From Flavobacterium circumlabens (lineage in GTDB: Bacteria; Bacteroidota; Bacteroidia; Flavobacteriales; Flavobacteriaceae), in the NCBI RefSeq assembly GCF_004345565.1, contig NZ_SLWA01000008.1:1-64000 (forward strand): a stretch of 64,000 nucleotides of DNA. Direction: 5' to 3'. How positions within the stretch are numbered: the first letter of the stretch is position 1; each line of letters starts with the position of its first letter. Both the position numbers and the translations under genes were made by a program. The notes beneath the pieces are model-generated. The model searched no databases. It was not told the DNA's origin and saw only the letters and a program-made list of their open reading frames with translations. This document shows positions 48,636 to 57,414 of the stretch, in pieces.

Positions 48636-48687
48636 GTTTTTTGTCCTTCAACGAAAAATATATCAAAAAGCAAAAAAACACCAACTT

Positions 48688-51096
48688 ATGAATCTAACCA
48701 TCATAAAAAAAACATTTTTCATTTTACTGCTCACTTCTTTCTGTATCAAAGCAACAGCTCAGTCCAGTCATGTTTTGTGGTACAATCAGCCGGCCGAATT
48801 CTTCGAAGAAAGCCTGGTTTTAGGAAACGGAAAATTGGGAGCAACCGTTTTTGGAGGTGCCAATTCCGATAAAATCTATCTGAACGATGCTACACTTTGG
48901 TCCGGAGAACCTGTAAATGCAAATATGAACCCTGAGGCCTATAAAAATATTCCGGCGATTCGGGAAGCATTAAAAAATGAAAACTACAAACTGGCCGAAG
49001 AATTAAATAAAAAAATTCAGGGTAAAAACTCCGAGTCGTTTGCGCCTTTGGGAACGTTGGAAATTAATAACTCCGAGAAAGGAAAAGCCGTCAATTATCA
49101 CCGCGAACTGGATATTTCGAATGCCATATCCAAAGTAAGTTACGAAATGGACGGTGTAAAATTTACCCGTGAATATTTTGTTTCGGCACCGGATCAGATC
49201 ATGGTTATCAAATTAACCAGCAGTGAAAAAGGAGGGCTGAATTTCGATATAAATTTAAAGAGTTTATTAAATTCAAACGTTGAGGTCAGAAATAATATTC
49301 TGGTCATGACTGGTTTTGCGCCCATTCATGAAAATGCAGGATACACGCTTCTGCCAAAATACAAAGACGTAAAAGAAAGAGGGACGCGATTTACCACTTT
49401 AATTCAAATTAAAAAAACAGACGGAAAAATTACAAATTCCAGAGAAACTTTAAGCCTGAAAGAGGCAACCGAAGCTATTATTTATGTTTCTGTGGCCACA
49501 AGTTTCAATGGTTTTGACAAAAATCCGGCCACCGAAGGGGTAGACGATGTCGCCATTGCATTGCAAAACCTGAATAAAACCTTTGCTAAACCATTCGATA
49601 AAGTAAAAGAAAATCACATTGCAGATTATCAGAAATTTTACAATCGGGTAAATCTGGATTTAGGAAAAACAACAGCGCCGGATCTTCCGACAGACGAGCG
49701 TTTATTGCGCTACGCTGACGGAAAAGAAGATAAAAACTTAGAAATCCTGTATTTTCAGTACGGGCGTTATCTGCTCATCAGCAGTTCAAGGACAATGGGT
49801 GTTCCGGCCAATTTGCAAGGCATCTGGAATCCTTATCTTAATCCGCCCTGGAGCAGTAATTATACGATGAATATCAATCTGGAGGAAAATTACTGGCTGG
49901 CCGAAAACACCAATCTTTCAGAAATGCATTTGCCGCTTTTGAGCTTTATAAAAAACCTTTCCGTAACCGGAAAAGTGACGGCAAAGACTTTTTATGGAGT
50001 AAACAAAGGCTGGGCAGCAGCTCATAACTCAGATATCTGGGCAATGTCAAATCCTGTGGGGCAATTTGGAAAAGAAGATACAAGCTGGGCCTGCTGGCCA
50101 TTATCGGGTGCGTGGCTCAGTACGCATATCTGGGAACATTATGTTTTTACGCAGGACAAAGAATACCTGAAAAAAGAAGGGTATCCAATTATGAAAGGTG
50201 CATCAGAATTCTTTTTGGAATGGATGATTACCGATAAAAACGGTAAATTAATAACATCGCCATCTACGTCTCCCGAAAATAAATACATCGCCCCCGATGG
50301 TTTTATCGGATCAACGATGTATGGCGGAACAGCCGATCTGGCCATGATCCGCGAATGTTTTGAGAAAACCATTAAAGCAGCAAAAGTTTTAAATACCGAT
50401 GCCGATTTCAGGACAAAGCTCGAAACGGCACTTTCTAGATTGCACCCGTATCAAATTGGTAAAAAAGGAAATCTGCAGGAATGGTATTTCGACTGGAATG
50501 ACGAAGACCCCAAGCACCGTCATCAATCCCAATTGTTCGGACTTTTTCCGGGCGATCATATCACGCCATTAAAAACACCGGATTTAGCGAATGCTTCCAG
50601 ACAGACGCTCGAAATAAAAGGAGATGAAACGACAGGCTGGTCAAAAGGCTGGCGTATTAATCTCTGGGCAAGACTGTGGGATGGCAATCGCGCGTACAAA
50701 ATGTTCCGGGAATTATTGCGATACGTAGATCCGGATGGTAAAAAAACAAAAACACCAAGAAGAGGAGGAGGAACGTATCCTAATTTATTCGATGCGCACC
50801 CGCCTTTTCAGATCGACGGGAATTTTGGCGGTGCGGCTGCAGTTGCAGAAATGCTGGTGCAATCGGATGAAAACGAAATCAGGTTATTGCCGGCCTTACC
50901 TGACGCCTGGGAAAGCGGTTCTTTAAAAGGAATCTGTGCCCGTGGCGGATTTGAAATTGAAATGCAATGGGAGAATAAAATGCTGAAAAAAGTTTCAGTT
51001 TCTTCCAAAACAGGAGGGAAAACAACCCTGATTAACGGAGATAAAAAAGAAAATGTCGTTTTGAAAAAAGGACAGCAACTGGAAATAAACTGGTAG
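48688..51096 (+). CDS. GH95 glycoside hydrolase, probable alpha-L-fucosidase
   Basis: 802 residues from ATG 48688 (MNLTIIKKTFFILLL); the in-frame extension to 48541 lies within the repeat element and is rejected. The N-terminal beta domain begins 'VLWYNQPAEFFEESLVLGNGKLGATVFGG', with 'DATLWSGEP'. The (alpha/alpha)6 barrel has 'GVPANLQGIWNP', 'NYTMNINLEENYW', 'SPSTSPENKY' and 'HRHQSQLFGLFPG', and a C-terminal beta domain follows. GH95 removes alpha-1,2-fucose (or related alpha-L-galactose) from galactosyl side chains, which points to fucosylated xyloglucan. Confidence 0.9.
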   Translation: MNLTIIKKTFFILLLTSFCIKATAQSSHVLWYNQPAEFFEESLVLGNGKLGATVFGGANSDKIYLNDATLWSGEPVNANMNPEAYKNIPAIREALKNENYKLAEELNKKIQGKNSESFAPLGTLEINNSEKGKAVNYHRELDISNAISKVSYEMDGVKFTREYFVSAPDQIMVIKLTSSEKGGLNFDINLKSLLNSNVEVRNNILVMTGFAPIHENAGYTLLPKYKDVKERGTRFTTLIQIKKTDGKITNSRETLSLKEATEAIIYVSVATSFNGFDKNPATEGVDDVAIALQNLNKTFAKPFDKVKENHIADYQKFYNRVNLDLGKTTAPDLPTDERLLRYADGKEDKNLEILYFQYGRYLLISSSRTMGVPANLQGIWNPYLNPPWSSNYTMNINLEENYWLAENTNLSEMHLPLLSFIKNLSVTGKVTAKTFYGVNKGWAAAHNSDIWAMSNPVGQFGKEDTSWACWPLSGAWLSTHIWEHYVFTQDKEYLKKEGYPIMKGASEFFLEWMITDKNGKLITSPSTSPENKYIAPDGFIGSTMYGGTADLAMIRECFEKTIKAAKVLNTDADFRTKLETALSRLHPYQIGKKGNLQEWYFDWNDEDPKHRHQSQLFGLFPGDHITPLKTPDLANASRQTLEIKGDETTGWSKGWRINLWARLWDGNRAYKMFRELLRYVDPDGKKTKTPRRGGGTYPNLFDAHPPFQIDGNFGGAAAVAEMLVQSDENEIRLLPALPDAWESGSLKGICARGGFEIEMQWENKMLKKVSVSSKTGGKTTLINGDKKENVVLKKGQQLEINW

Positions 51097-51129
51097 ATAC
51101 TGCTTTTGAAAACGCCTGATAAAAAAAGT

Positions 51130-51162
51130 AAACCCGACAGATTTTAAAACCTGTCGGGTTTA
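51130..51162. terminator. Terminator between GH95 and cvpA
   Basis: Arms AAACCCGACAG (51130-51140) and CTGTCGGGTTT (51151-51161) around ATTTTAAAAC. It ends the PUL on the plus strand and lies just past the cvpA stop on the other. Confidence 0.75.
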
Positions 51163-51175
51163 ATCGTTACGGATA

Positions 51176-51727
51176 TTATTCTTTTGCAGAAGCTTCAGTT
51201 TCTTTTTCTTTATCGTTTTTCTTTTGACTTTCTTTAAAAACCTCGTACCATTTTTCAATCGAAGGATAAACGTAAGCCGCTACTTTCTTAATCGGATTGT
51301 AAAAGACTGATTTATCTAGAGTTTCTTTTTTGGCGAAAATATTGTTGAAGTTTATTTTTTCAAAAAGAGCAATTACAATACTCAGAATCAGGATTGTTCT
51401 CAAAACCCTGAAAAAACCGCCGCCTAATTTATTCGCCCATCCCAGCATCGCAAAATCAGCAATTCCGGTTAGGAATTTGGCCAGTAAATAAACGCCAATC
51501 ACAACCAGGATGAAAGTCAGGATAAAAGCCGTAATCTGAATATTGGTCGGATTCCAGCTGACATGTTTTGCAATCAGGTCTTTCATGAAAGAAGAGAATT
51601 TTATCGCTAGATAAATTCCCAGCAGCAAAGAAACAAAAGAAGCGATTTCGACAAAAAGTCCGTTTTTAATCCCTTTGTATAAGCTAAAAGCCAAAAGTGC
51701 CCCTAAAATAATATCTAAAAAACTCAT
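51176..51727 (-). CDS. CvpA-family membrane protein
   Basis: 183 residues. The N-terminus 'SFLDIILGALLAFSLYKGIKNGLFVEIASFVSLLLGIYLAIKF' gives the first two helices with the family's D...G..KG.. pattern; two more helices lie at about 65-88 and 100-120 (around 'GFFRVLRTILILSIVIALF'). The C-terminal tail is charged (KKNDKEKETEASAKE). CvpA proteins affect colicin V production and envelope stress in enterobacteria; the molecular role is unclear. Confidence 0.85.
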   Translation of the reverse strand: MSFLDIILGALLAFSLYKGIKNGLFVEIASFVSLLLGIYLAIKFSSFMKDLIAKHVSWNPTNIQITAFILTFILVVIGVYLLAKFLTGIADFAMLGWANKLGGGFFRVLRTILILSIVIALFEKINFNNIFAKKETLDKSVFYNPIKKVAAYVYPSIEKWYEVFKESQKKNDKEKETEASAKE

Positions 51728-52060
51728 ATTTCCTTTGTTTTACTGAGGCGCAAATATAAAAGAATTATCCAATTTTTAAGGGACAAAGGTTCAGAGATAC
51801 AAAGGTTCATAGGTTTGATTTTGTATGCCTTTTATTTAAAAGAATACATAAACCAAAAATAACCGGTGTTAATCCGTTAAACCCGCTAAATCAGTGGATA
51901 ATTTATTCAATACAATAGTACAAACAGTTAATTCTAGGTCTTTGGATTGAAGTTCCTATCTTTGCACTAAAAATTTTAGGGTTCAGATTGTTGCTTTTAG
52001 ATTTAAATAATCATTAAATCATTGCGCAGTCTAAAATCTAAAATCTAAAATAAAATAAAA
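51728..52060. other. Intergenic region with short repeats and a -7-like element
   Basis: No gene. Near 51780-51815 the words GGACAAAGGTTCAGAGATACAAAGG occur, matching the wording at 25240. A consensus -7 element TATCTTTG lies at 51957-51964, about 97 bases before the next start; a TTG lies only 12 bases upstream of it, too close for the usual spacing. A direct repeat of CTAAAATCTAAAATCTAAAAT precedes the gene. Confidence 0.5.
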
Positions 52061-52417
52061 ATGTCCAGAGATACACAACTAAAAGAGCGTTGGGAAAAGC
52101 TCGTCAACATACTTTCAAATCAATTCTCACAAGGCGAAGACCTTGATTTAGATGCCATTATTTACCTGATTGGCGTTCAGGAACTCGGAAAAGTACATCG
52201 TGAATTCAAAAAAGATGAAAAACTTAATTTGATGCACATTGCGATTTGCCGATTATTGGAGCCGTATGGTTTTTATGAATTCGAATTTTTTGATGAAGAA
52301 GGCTGGCCGCATTATAAGGTAAAAGAAGAACTACCGCCACTAAAAGCAGGGGAGCAATCGGTTTTAATGAAAGAAGCGATTGTAAATTATTTTTTAGAAA
52401 GAGAAGTTATTGAGTAG
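52061..52417 (+). CDS. Conserved hypothetical protein
   Basis: 118 residues, soluble and acidic, predicted mostly helical ('DLDAIIYLIGVQELGKVHREFKKDEKLNLMHIAICRLLEPYGFYEF'). No catalytic motif or signal peptide. I recognise the kind of sequence as widespread in Flavobacteria but not its function. It lies ahead of pheS with a small zinc-ribbon gene between them. Confidence 0.65.
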   Translation: MSRDTQLKERWEKLVNILSNQFSQGEDLDLDAIIYLIGVQELGKVHREFKKDEKLNLMHIAICRLLEPYGFYEFEFFDEEGWPHYKVKEELPPLKAGEQSVLMKEAIVNYFLEREVIE

Positions 52418-52418
52418 G

Positions 52419-52489
52419 TTTTAGTCTCGGTCTCAGTCTCAGTCATAGTCTCAGTTTTCAGTGCCTGTTAATTGTAAACTGAAAGCGTG
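52419..52489. repeat. CAGTCTCAGT-type word repeat
   Basis: A run of variants of AGTCTCGGTCTCAGTCTCAGTCATAGTCTCAG directly after the stop codon, then GTAAACTGAAAG. The same words build the inverted pairs at 54713/54862 and 56170/56218. Confidence 0.6.
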
Positions 52490-52509
52490 ACTTTAAAATT
52501 TAAAAAAAG

Positions 52510-53037
52510 ATGTGTAGATATGCAATGGTTTCCTATAAACCACATTATGCTTGTTTTAATTGTCGTAAGACATTTAAGAGAAGATTGATGAATGATATAG
52601 AAAGAGGCGAGAAATCGGTTCTCGAAGCAAAGTGCCCACAATGCGGGGATTTAATGGCCAATATGGGTCTTGATTTTGAATCACCAAAAAAGGATGATCT
52701 TAAAAAATGGGAACATTTGAAAAGTTTATATTCTGTTGGAATTGCTTTTCATTCTTGCGGCTGCAGCGGTCCGGGATACATTCCTAATTCAAAAGAAAAA
52801 TTAATTGAATATTTTGAATATTTAAAAACGAAGTATCTTAAAAATATTGATTTTTGGAGAATGAGAATAGAACCCACCACTAAAGCGGAGCACGATAAAG
52901 AAAATCAGAGAAACTGGGTAAACTTAGGTACTATTTCATCAAACTTTAGAAAAGAGATTGTTAAGAATCAGGATGGAATAGATTTTTGGCTCAAAAAAGT
53001 GCAGGAAATAGAAAGCAAAATAAGTCTGATAAAATAG
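52510..53037 (+). CDS. Zinc-ribbon protein of unknown function
   Basis: 175 residues. Two CxxC pairs, C15-F-N-C18 and C38-P-Q-C41, form a zinc-ribbon, and a CGC lies near residue 80 in 'FHSCGCSGPGY'. The second half is lysine-rich and helical. Nucleic acid or protein binding is possible, but nothing more can be read. There is no signal peptide. Confidence 0.65.
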   Translation: MCRYAMVSYKPHYACFNCRKTFKRRLMNDIERGEKSVLEAKCPQCGDLMANMGLDFESPKKDDLKKWEHLKSLYSVGIAFHSCGCSGPGYIPNSKEKLIEYFEYLKTKYLKNIDFWRMRIEPTTKAEHDKENQRNWVNLGTISSNFRKEIVKNQDGIDFWLKKVQEIESKISLIK

Positions 53038-53106
53038 TTATGAATGAATATCATGGCTTGCAAAGGAAACTTTAAACTTTAGACTTTAAACTTGAAACAA
53101 ATTATG

Positions 53107-53114
53107 TAAATTTG
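53107..53114 (+). promoter_or_regulatory. -7 element of pheS
   Basis: TAAATTTG matches TAnnTTTG and lies 22 bases before the pheS ATG. The nearest TTG is only 12 bases upstream, shorter than the usual 17-23. Confidence 0.45.
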
Positions 53115-53136
53115 TATTCTCAATTATTGAAGGAAA

Positions 53137-54156
53137 ATGATAGATAAGATAAAAGACTATATTGGCGAAGCAGAAGCTTTTTCAACAGAAAATGCTGCAG
53201 AGCTGGAAGCATTCCGTATTAAATTCTTAGGAAAAAAAGGCGTTTTGAATGACTTTTTTGCTGAATTTAAAAACGTACCAAACGATCAGAAGAAAGAATT
53301 CGGACAAGTTATAAATGCATTAAAAACAACCGCTGAAGATAAAGTAAAAGCAATTGTTGACGCATTAGAAAGCAAAGAAGAGTCTAAAGGGATTTTTGGT
53401 GATTTAACACGTGCGGCTGAACCGGTAATTATAGGTTCACGTCATCCTATTTCGATAGTTAAAAATCAGATTATAGATATTTTCGCGAACATCGGATTCA
53501 ACGTTTCCGAAGGACCGGAAATCGAAGACGACTGGCATAACTTTACCGCTTTAAACTTACCGGAATACCATCCGGCACGTGATATGCAGGATACCTTTTT
53601 CATTCAGACCAATCCTGACGTGTTGTTGCGTACGCATACCTCATCTGTACAGGTGCGCTACATGGAAAATAACAAACCGCCAATCCGTACGATTTCTCCG
53701 GGACGTGTTTTTCGTAACGAAGCTATTTCTTCACGTTCGCACTGTATTTTCCATCAGGTAGAAGGATTGTACATTGATAAAGACGTTTCATTCGCAGATT
53801 TAAAGCAGACTTTGCTTTATTTCACAAAAGAAATGTTCGGAAAATCAAAAATCCGTTTACGTCCGTCTTATTTCCCGTTTACAGAACCAAGTGCCGAAAT
53901 TGATATTTACTGGGGTTTAAAAACCGAAACCGATTATCGTATCACAAAAGGAACAGGCTGGCTGGAAATTGGAGGATGTGGAATGGTAGATCCAAACGTT
54001 CTTAAAAACTGTGATATCAATCCGGATGAATACAACGGTTTTGCTTTCGGAATGGGAGTAGAGCGTATCGCGATGTTGTTGTATCAAATTGGCGATATCC
54101 GTATGTTTTACGAAAATGACGTTCGTTTCCTAGAGCAATTTAAATCGAATATATAA
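53137..54156 (+). CDS. pheS: Phenylalanyl-tRNA synthetase alpha subunit
   Basis: 339 residues, full length. An N-terminal coiled-coil for tRNA binding ('LEAFRIKFLGKKGVLNDFF') precedes class II motifs 'HPISIVKNQI', 'FRNEAISSRSHCIFHQVEG' (motif 2) and 'GFAFGMGVERIAMLLY' (motif 3). The Phe-binding region has 'GWLEIGGCGMV'. pheT is not adjacent, which is usual in Bacteroidota. Confidence 0.97.
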   Translation: MIDKIKDYIGEAEAFSTENAAELEAFRIKFLGKKGVLNDFFAEFKNVPNDQKKEFGQVINALKTTAEDKVKAIVDALESKEESKGIFGDLTRAAEPVIIGSRHPISIVKNQIIDIFANIGFNVSEGPEIEDDWHNFTALNLPEYHPARDMQDTFFIQTNPDVLLRTHTSSVQVRYMENNKPPIRTISPGRVFRNEAISSRSHCIFHQVEGLYIDKDVSFADLKQTLLYFTKEMFGKSKIRLRPSYFPFTEPSAEIDIYWGLKTETDYRITKGTGWLEIGGCGMVDPNVLKNCDINPDEYNGFAFGMGVERIAMLLYQIGDIRMFYENDVRFLEQFKSNI

Positions 54157-54240
54157 TTCCAGATATTAGATGGAAGACTTTATATTTCAGATTAATCTGG
54201 AAGATTTAAAGCCGTAAATCAGTATTAATTACAATACAAT

Positions 54241-54276
54241 AAACCTTTGTTGAAGTTTAGACTTTGACAAAGGTTT
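54241..54276 (+). terminator. Possible weak terminator after pheS
   Basis: Perfect ten-base arms AAACCTTTGT (54241-54250) and ACAAAGGTTT (54267-54276) with a 16-base loop, followed by only four T. It overlaps the leader of the next gene and could instead regulate it. Confidence 0.4.
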
Positions 54277-54293
54277 TAAAGCTTTTAACAAAA

Positions 54294-54701
54294 ATGAAAA
54301 AAGACATAACAATCCCGGAAGTAGAAAATGTATTCCTTGCTGCCGTTCAGGAATGGAGCGATGATTTTATGGAAAAAGTATGGTACGCTTATCTGATCAA
54401 CGACAGCGACTTTAATTTAGACAGCGTAATGGTCGTTTCTAAAGCATTTGGAACAATAGACGGCGAAATGAAAAAAACGTCTGTTTTACGTCATGCTTTT
54501 GTTGAAGTTCCTGCTGTTTCTGTAGTGAAAATCGAAATGATTGAAAAAAGCCTTTTGGTGTTAAATAACGAATTCATGGTAACATTTTTTATCGGAAATA
54601 CGTTATACGACAAGAAATTCATCTTCAAATCAAATCTAATCAACGATAACAATACGGAAGAAGTGCCGATTTTGTTTGTGGATGGGATTATGGTGAAGTG
54701 A
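54294..54701 (+). CDS. Conserved hypothetical protein downstream of pheS
   Basis: 135 residues from ATG 54294 (MKKDITIPEVENVFLAAVQEW); a TTG ten codons earlier lies in a hairpin and is less likely. Predicted alpha/beta, soluble, with 'EKVWYAYLINDSDFNLDSVMVVSKAFG' and 'VTFFIGNTLYDKKFIFKSN'. I do not recognise a domain. Proteins of this type follow pheS in some Flavobacteria, so a link to it is possible but unproven. Confidence 0.65.
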   Translation: MKKDITIPEVENVFLAAVQEWSDDFMEKVWYAYLINDSDFNLDSVMVVSKAFGTIDGEMKKTSVLRHAFVEVPAVSVVKIEMIEKSLLVLNNEFMVTFFIGNTLYDKKFIFKSNLINDNNTEEVPILFVDGIMVK

Positions 54702-54712
54702 TTTTTTTAGTT

Positions 54713-54882
54713 TTCAGTCGCGGTTTTCAGTCTTCAGTCGCAATCTTAGTCACAGTTGACAGTCTGAATGATGACATTTTAAGTAAAAAAGGAGTCAAAA
54801 TAACTTAGTTATTTTGACTCCTTTTTTTTTATTTTTCAAAGTTTACCGGCACTACAAACTGAGACTGTAAACCGCGACTGAA
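54713..54882. repeat. Inverted pair of CAGTCGCGGTTT elements flanking a terminator
   Basis: 21-base arms at 54713-54733 and 54862-54882 (TTCAGTCGCGGTTTTCAGTCT and its complement with one mismatch) enclose the terminator at 54785-54830. The right arm ends three bases from the gpsA stop codon. Confidence 0.7.
54785..54830. terminator. Strong bidirectional terminator
   Basis: 20-base perfect arms at 54785-54804 and 54808-54827 (core GGAGTCAAAATAAC) with a three-base loop and flanking A and T runs, between the convergent hypothetical gene and gpsA. Confidence 0.92.
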
Positions 54883-54884
54883 CA

Positions 54885-55880
54885 CTAATCTAAGGATTCC
54901 GTTAGTTTTTTGAAAACCGATTTAGCATCTTTACCTTCATATAAAATGCTGTAAACGGCATCTATAATTGGCGTTTTGGCACCATAACCCTGATTTAGTT
55001 TATAGGCACTTTTGGTGGCGTAATACCCTTCGGCCACCATGCTCATTTCCATCATGGCGCTTTTTACCGTATACCCTTTTCCGATCATGTTTCCGAACAT
55101 TCTGTTTCTCGAAAATACAGAATAGCCCGTAACCAATAAATCGCCCAAATAAGCAGAATCATTGATGTTACGTTTCATTTTATGTACTTTTCTGATGAAT
55201 TTCTTCATTTCGCGAATTCCGTTACTCATCATAACCGATTGAAAATTATCTCCATAGCCTAAACCATGTGCAATTCCGGCAGCAATAGCGTAAATGTTTT
55301 TAAGCATTGCAGCATATTCAGTACCGATAATATCATCTGAAATTTTGGCTTTAATGTAATTTCCGGAAAGTGATTTGGCCACAATACTGGCTTTATCAGG
55401 ATCGCCACAGGCAATGGTCAGATAAGAAAGTCTTTCTAATGCTACTTCTTCAGCGTGACAGGGACCTGTAATTACACCAATGTTATAATAAGGAATGTCG
55501 TATTGAATGTGGAAATGTTCCCCAACGATTAAACTGGTTTCCGGAACAATACCTTTAATAGCAGAAAAAATAATTTTATCAGCTAAAGAAACCGTTAGGT
55601 TTTTAAGTTCTGCATCCAGGAAAGCAGAAGGAATAGCAAAAATTACATAATCTGCATATTCAACAGCTTCATTTATATTGTTGGTCAGTTTAAGTTTTTT
55701 GGTGTCAAATTCAACCGAACTTAAATAATTTGGATTGTGTTTGTATTTTTCAATGTGTTCTATGGCAGCATCGTTGCGCATGTACCACGCAATTTCGGAA
55801 AGATTTACACAAAGCATTTTTGCAATTGCCGTAGCCCAACTTCCTCCTCCAATTACTGCAAATTTTAAATTTTCGCTCAT
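54885..55880 (-). CDS. gpsA: Glycerol-3-phosphate dehydrogenase [NAD(P)+]
   Basis: 331 residues. It reduces dihydroxyacetone phosphate to sn-glycerol 3-phosphate for phospholipid synthesis. The Rossmann motif is 'AVIGGGSWATAIAKML', with 'IIFSAIKGIVPE', 'VITGPCHAEEVALERLSYLTIA', the catalytic Lys in 'AAMLKNIYAIAAGIAHGLGYGDN' and 'GLGYGDN' further on. Single gene, closed by a strong terminator. Confidence 0.95.
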   Translation of the reverse strand: MSENLKFAVIGGGSWATAIAKMLCVNLSEIAWYMRNDAAIEHIEKYKHNPNYLSSVEFDTKKLKLTNNINEAVEYADYVIFAIPSAFLDAELKNLTVSLADKIIFSAIKGIVPETSLIVGEHFHIQYDIPYYNIGVITGPCHAEEVALERLSYLTIACGDPDKASIVAKSLSGNYIKAKISDDIIGTEYAAMLKNIYAIAAGIAHGLGYGDNFQSVMMSNGIREMKKFIRKVHKMKRNINDSAYLGDLLVTGYSVFSRNRMFGNMIGKGYTVKSAMMEMSMVAEGYYATKSAYKLNQGYGAKTPIIDAVYSILYEGKDAKSVFKKLTESLD

Positions 55881-56115
55881 TATTTTAATAATTTAAAACA
55901 AAAGTACTTAATAATGTAGTAATAATACAAAATCTGATTTAAGAAATTTAAAAACGTCCTTTAATTGCAATGGTTTTCAGGGACTTTAAAATAAAGATGA
56001 AAATATTTTAACAGGAACACAATAAAATTGTAATCCGTACGTTCTAAGTGTTTACAAATTAGAATTTTAATGAGTTTAGCAAAAATTGAGTTAGTTAGTT
56101 TTGTTTTAGTATTTT

Positions 56116-56155
56116 AAAAAGGCGTTCCTAAATAAATTAAGAACGCCTTTTTTTG
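56116..56155. terminator. Bidirectional terminator
   Basis: Arms AAAAAGGCGTTC (56116-56127) and GAACGCCTTTTT (56141-56152) with a 13-base loop. On the minus strand it terminates the alcohol dehydrogenase transcript before gpsA. Confidence 0.85.
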
Positions 56156-56169
56156 TGTCTTATCTTTTG

Positions 56170-56237
56170 AGTCGCAGTTTACAGTCTCAGTATTCAGTGT
56201 ACAGTGCGGTATTCAATTGAGACTGTAAACTGCGACT
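56170..56237. repeat. 20-bp perfect inverted repeat of the CAGTCGCAGT family
   Basis: AGTCGCAGTTTACAGTCTCA (56170-56189) and its exact complement (56218-56237), with 28 bases between. It adjoins the alcohol dehydrogenase stop codon, as the related pair adjoins the gpsA stop. Confidence 0.85.
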
Positions 56238-56242
56238 GAGAA

Positions 56243-57400
56243 TTAATAACTCATCTCTACAATAGCTTTTACTTTATCTAAAGTAATCAGTTGTTTTTCT
56301 CCCAAACCTTTCCAGCCTCTTTCATCAAAACGATTTACAATGAAATCAGCAGTTTTATCATAGTCGTTGGTGTATTGCGATAATTTGGTGTCCATTCCCA
56401 TAGTATGAAAGAAAGCCACAGTGTGATTGATCGCTTCCCTGGCCACTTCGTCATCAGAACCTGTTAAGTTGAAAATACGTCTTCCGTACTGGGCTAATTT
56501 TTCTTTTTTGGTATCGAACATTACTTTGTACAAACTTGGGCCTATAATCGCCAGAGTACGGGCATGATCAATACCGTACAAAGCTGTCAATTCGTGACCA
56601 ATCATGTGAGTTGCCCAATCAGAAGGAACTCCTTTTTGAATCAAACCGTTTAAAGCCATCGTACAGCTCCACATAAAGTTCGAAGCCAAAGCATAATCCG
56701 TTGGATTCTCAACCACTTTTGGACCAACTTCAATTAACGTCTGTAAAATTCCTTCGGCAATTCTGTCTTGTAAAAAACCTTCGTGCGGATACGTTAAATA
56801 TTGTTCCATTACGTGTGTATAAGCGTCAACAACACCGTTTTGAATTTGTCTTTTTGGCAAAGATTCAATAACCGTTGGATCACAAATAGAGAATTTTGGA
56901 AATAAAGCACTTCCACCAGAAGCTAATTTTTCCTGAGTTGCTTTAATTGTTACGACATATCCGGAATTCATTTCGCTTCCCGTTGCAGGCAATGTCAAAA
57001 TAGTTCCAAATGGCACTGCATTTTCCTTAATCAGCAAACGTTTTTGTAAAATATCAATCGGATTTCCTTCAAAATTTACGGCAGCCGAAATAAATTTCAC
57101 GCCGTCAATAACAGAACCACCGCCAACAGCCAGAATAAAATCGATTTTTTCGGCTTTAATAACTTCAACAGCTTTCATCAGAGTTTCAAAATGTGGGTTG
57201 GGTTCAATTCCCCCAAATTCCACAATGTCAAAACCTTTTAAGTTGTTGATGACCTGTTCGTGAATTCCGTTCTTAAAAATACTTCCACCACCATAAGCCA
57301 AAAGAATTTTTGCCTCTTTTGGAACTAAAGTTGAAAGTTTTTCAATTTGCCCTTTTCCGAAAATCAAATTCGTCGGATTGTATAATTCAAAGTTTAGCAT
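56243..57400 (-). CDS. Iron-containing (group III) alcohol dehydrogenase, YqhD/BDH-like
   Basis: 385 residues. The N-terminal nucleotide domain has 'LLAYGGGSIFKNGI', 'FGGIEPNPHFETLMKAV' and 'FILAVGGGSVIDGVKF'. The metal ligands are D and H in 'GVVDAYTHVMEQY' and two His in 'HMIGHELTALYGIDHARTLAI'. YqhD-type enzymes reduce aldehydes with NADPH and protect against reactive aldehydes; physiological substrate unknown. It is followed, on the same strand, from an upstream exported DJ-1 protein, so the two may form a stress-related pair. Confidence 0.9.
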   Translation of the reverse strand: MLNFELYNPTNLIFGKGQIEKLSTLVPKEAKILLAYGGGSIFKNGIHEQVINNLKGFDIVEFGGIEPNPHFETLMKAVEVIKAEKIDFILAVGGGSVIDGVKFISAAVNFEGNPIDILQKRLLIKENAVPFGTILTLPATGSEMNSGYVVTIKATQEKLASGGSALFPKFSICDPTVIESLPKRQIQNGVVDAYTHVMEQYLTYPHEGFLQDRIAEGILQTLIEVGPKVVENPTDYALASNFMWSCTMALNGLIQKGVPSDWATHMIGHELTALYGIDHARTLAIIGPSLYKVMFDTKKEKLAQYGRRIFNLTGSDDEVAREAINHTVAFFHTMGMDTKLSQYTNDYDKTADFIVNRFDERGWKGLGEKQLITLDKVKAIVEMSY

Positions 57401-57414
57401 AGTGTTTTTTTTTA

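Larger units (their letters stand above)
55881..56242. other. Intergenic region with a terminator and a repeat element
   Basis: No gene in 362 bases. The part next to gpsA is its leader and is AT-rich. The part next to the alcohol dehydrogenase stop holds a terminator (56116-56155) and a 20-bp inverted repeat (56170-56237), each listed separately. Confidence 0.6.

Noticed and set aside
48541..48687. N-terminal extension of the GH95 protein
   Set aside because: It translates a repeat element and would hide the signal peptide at 48688.
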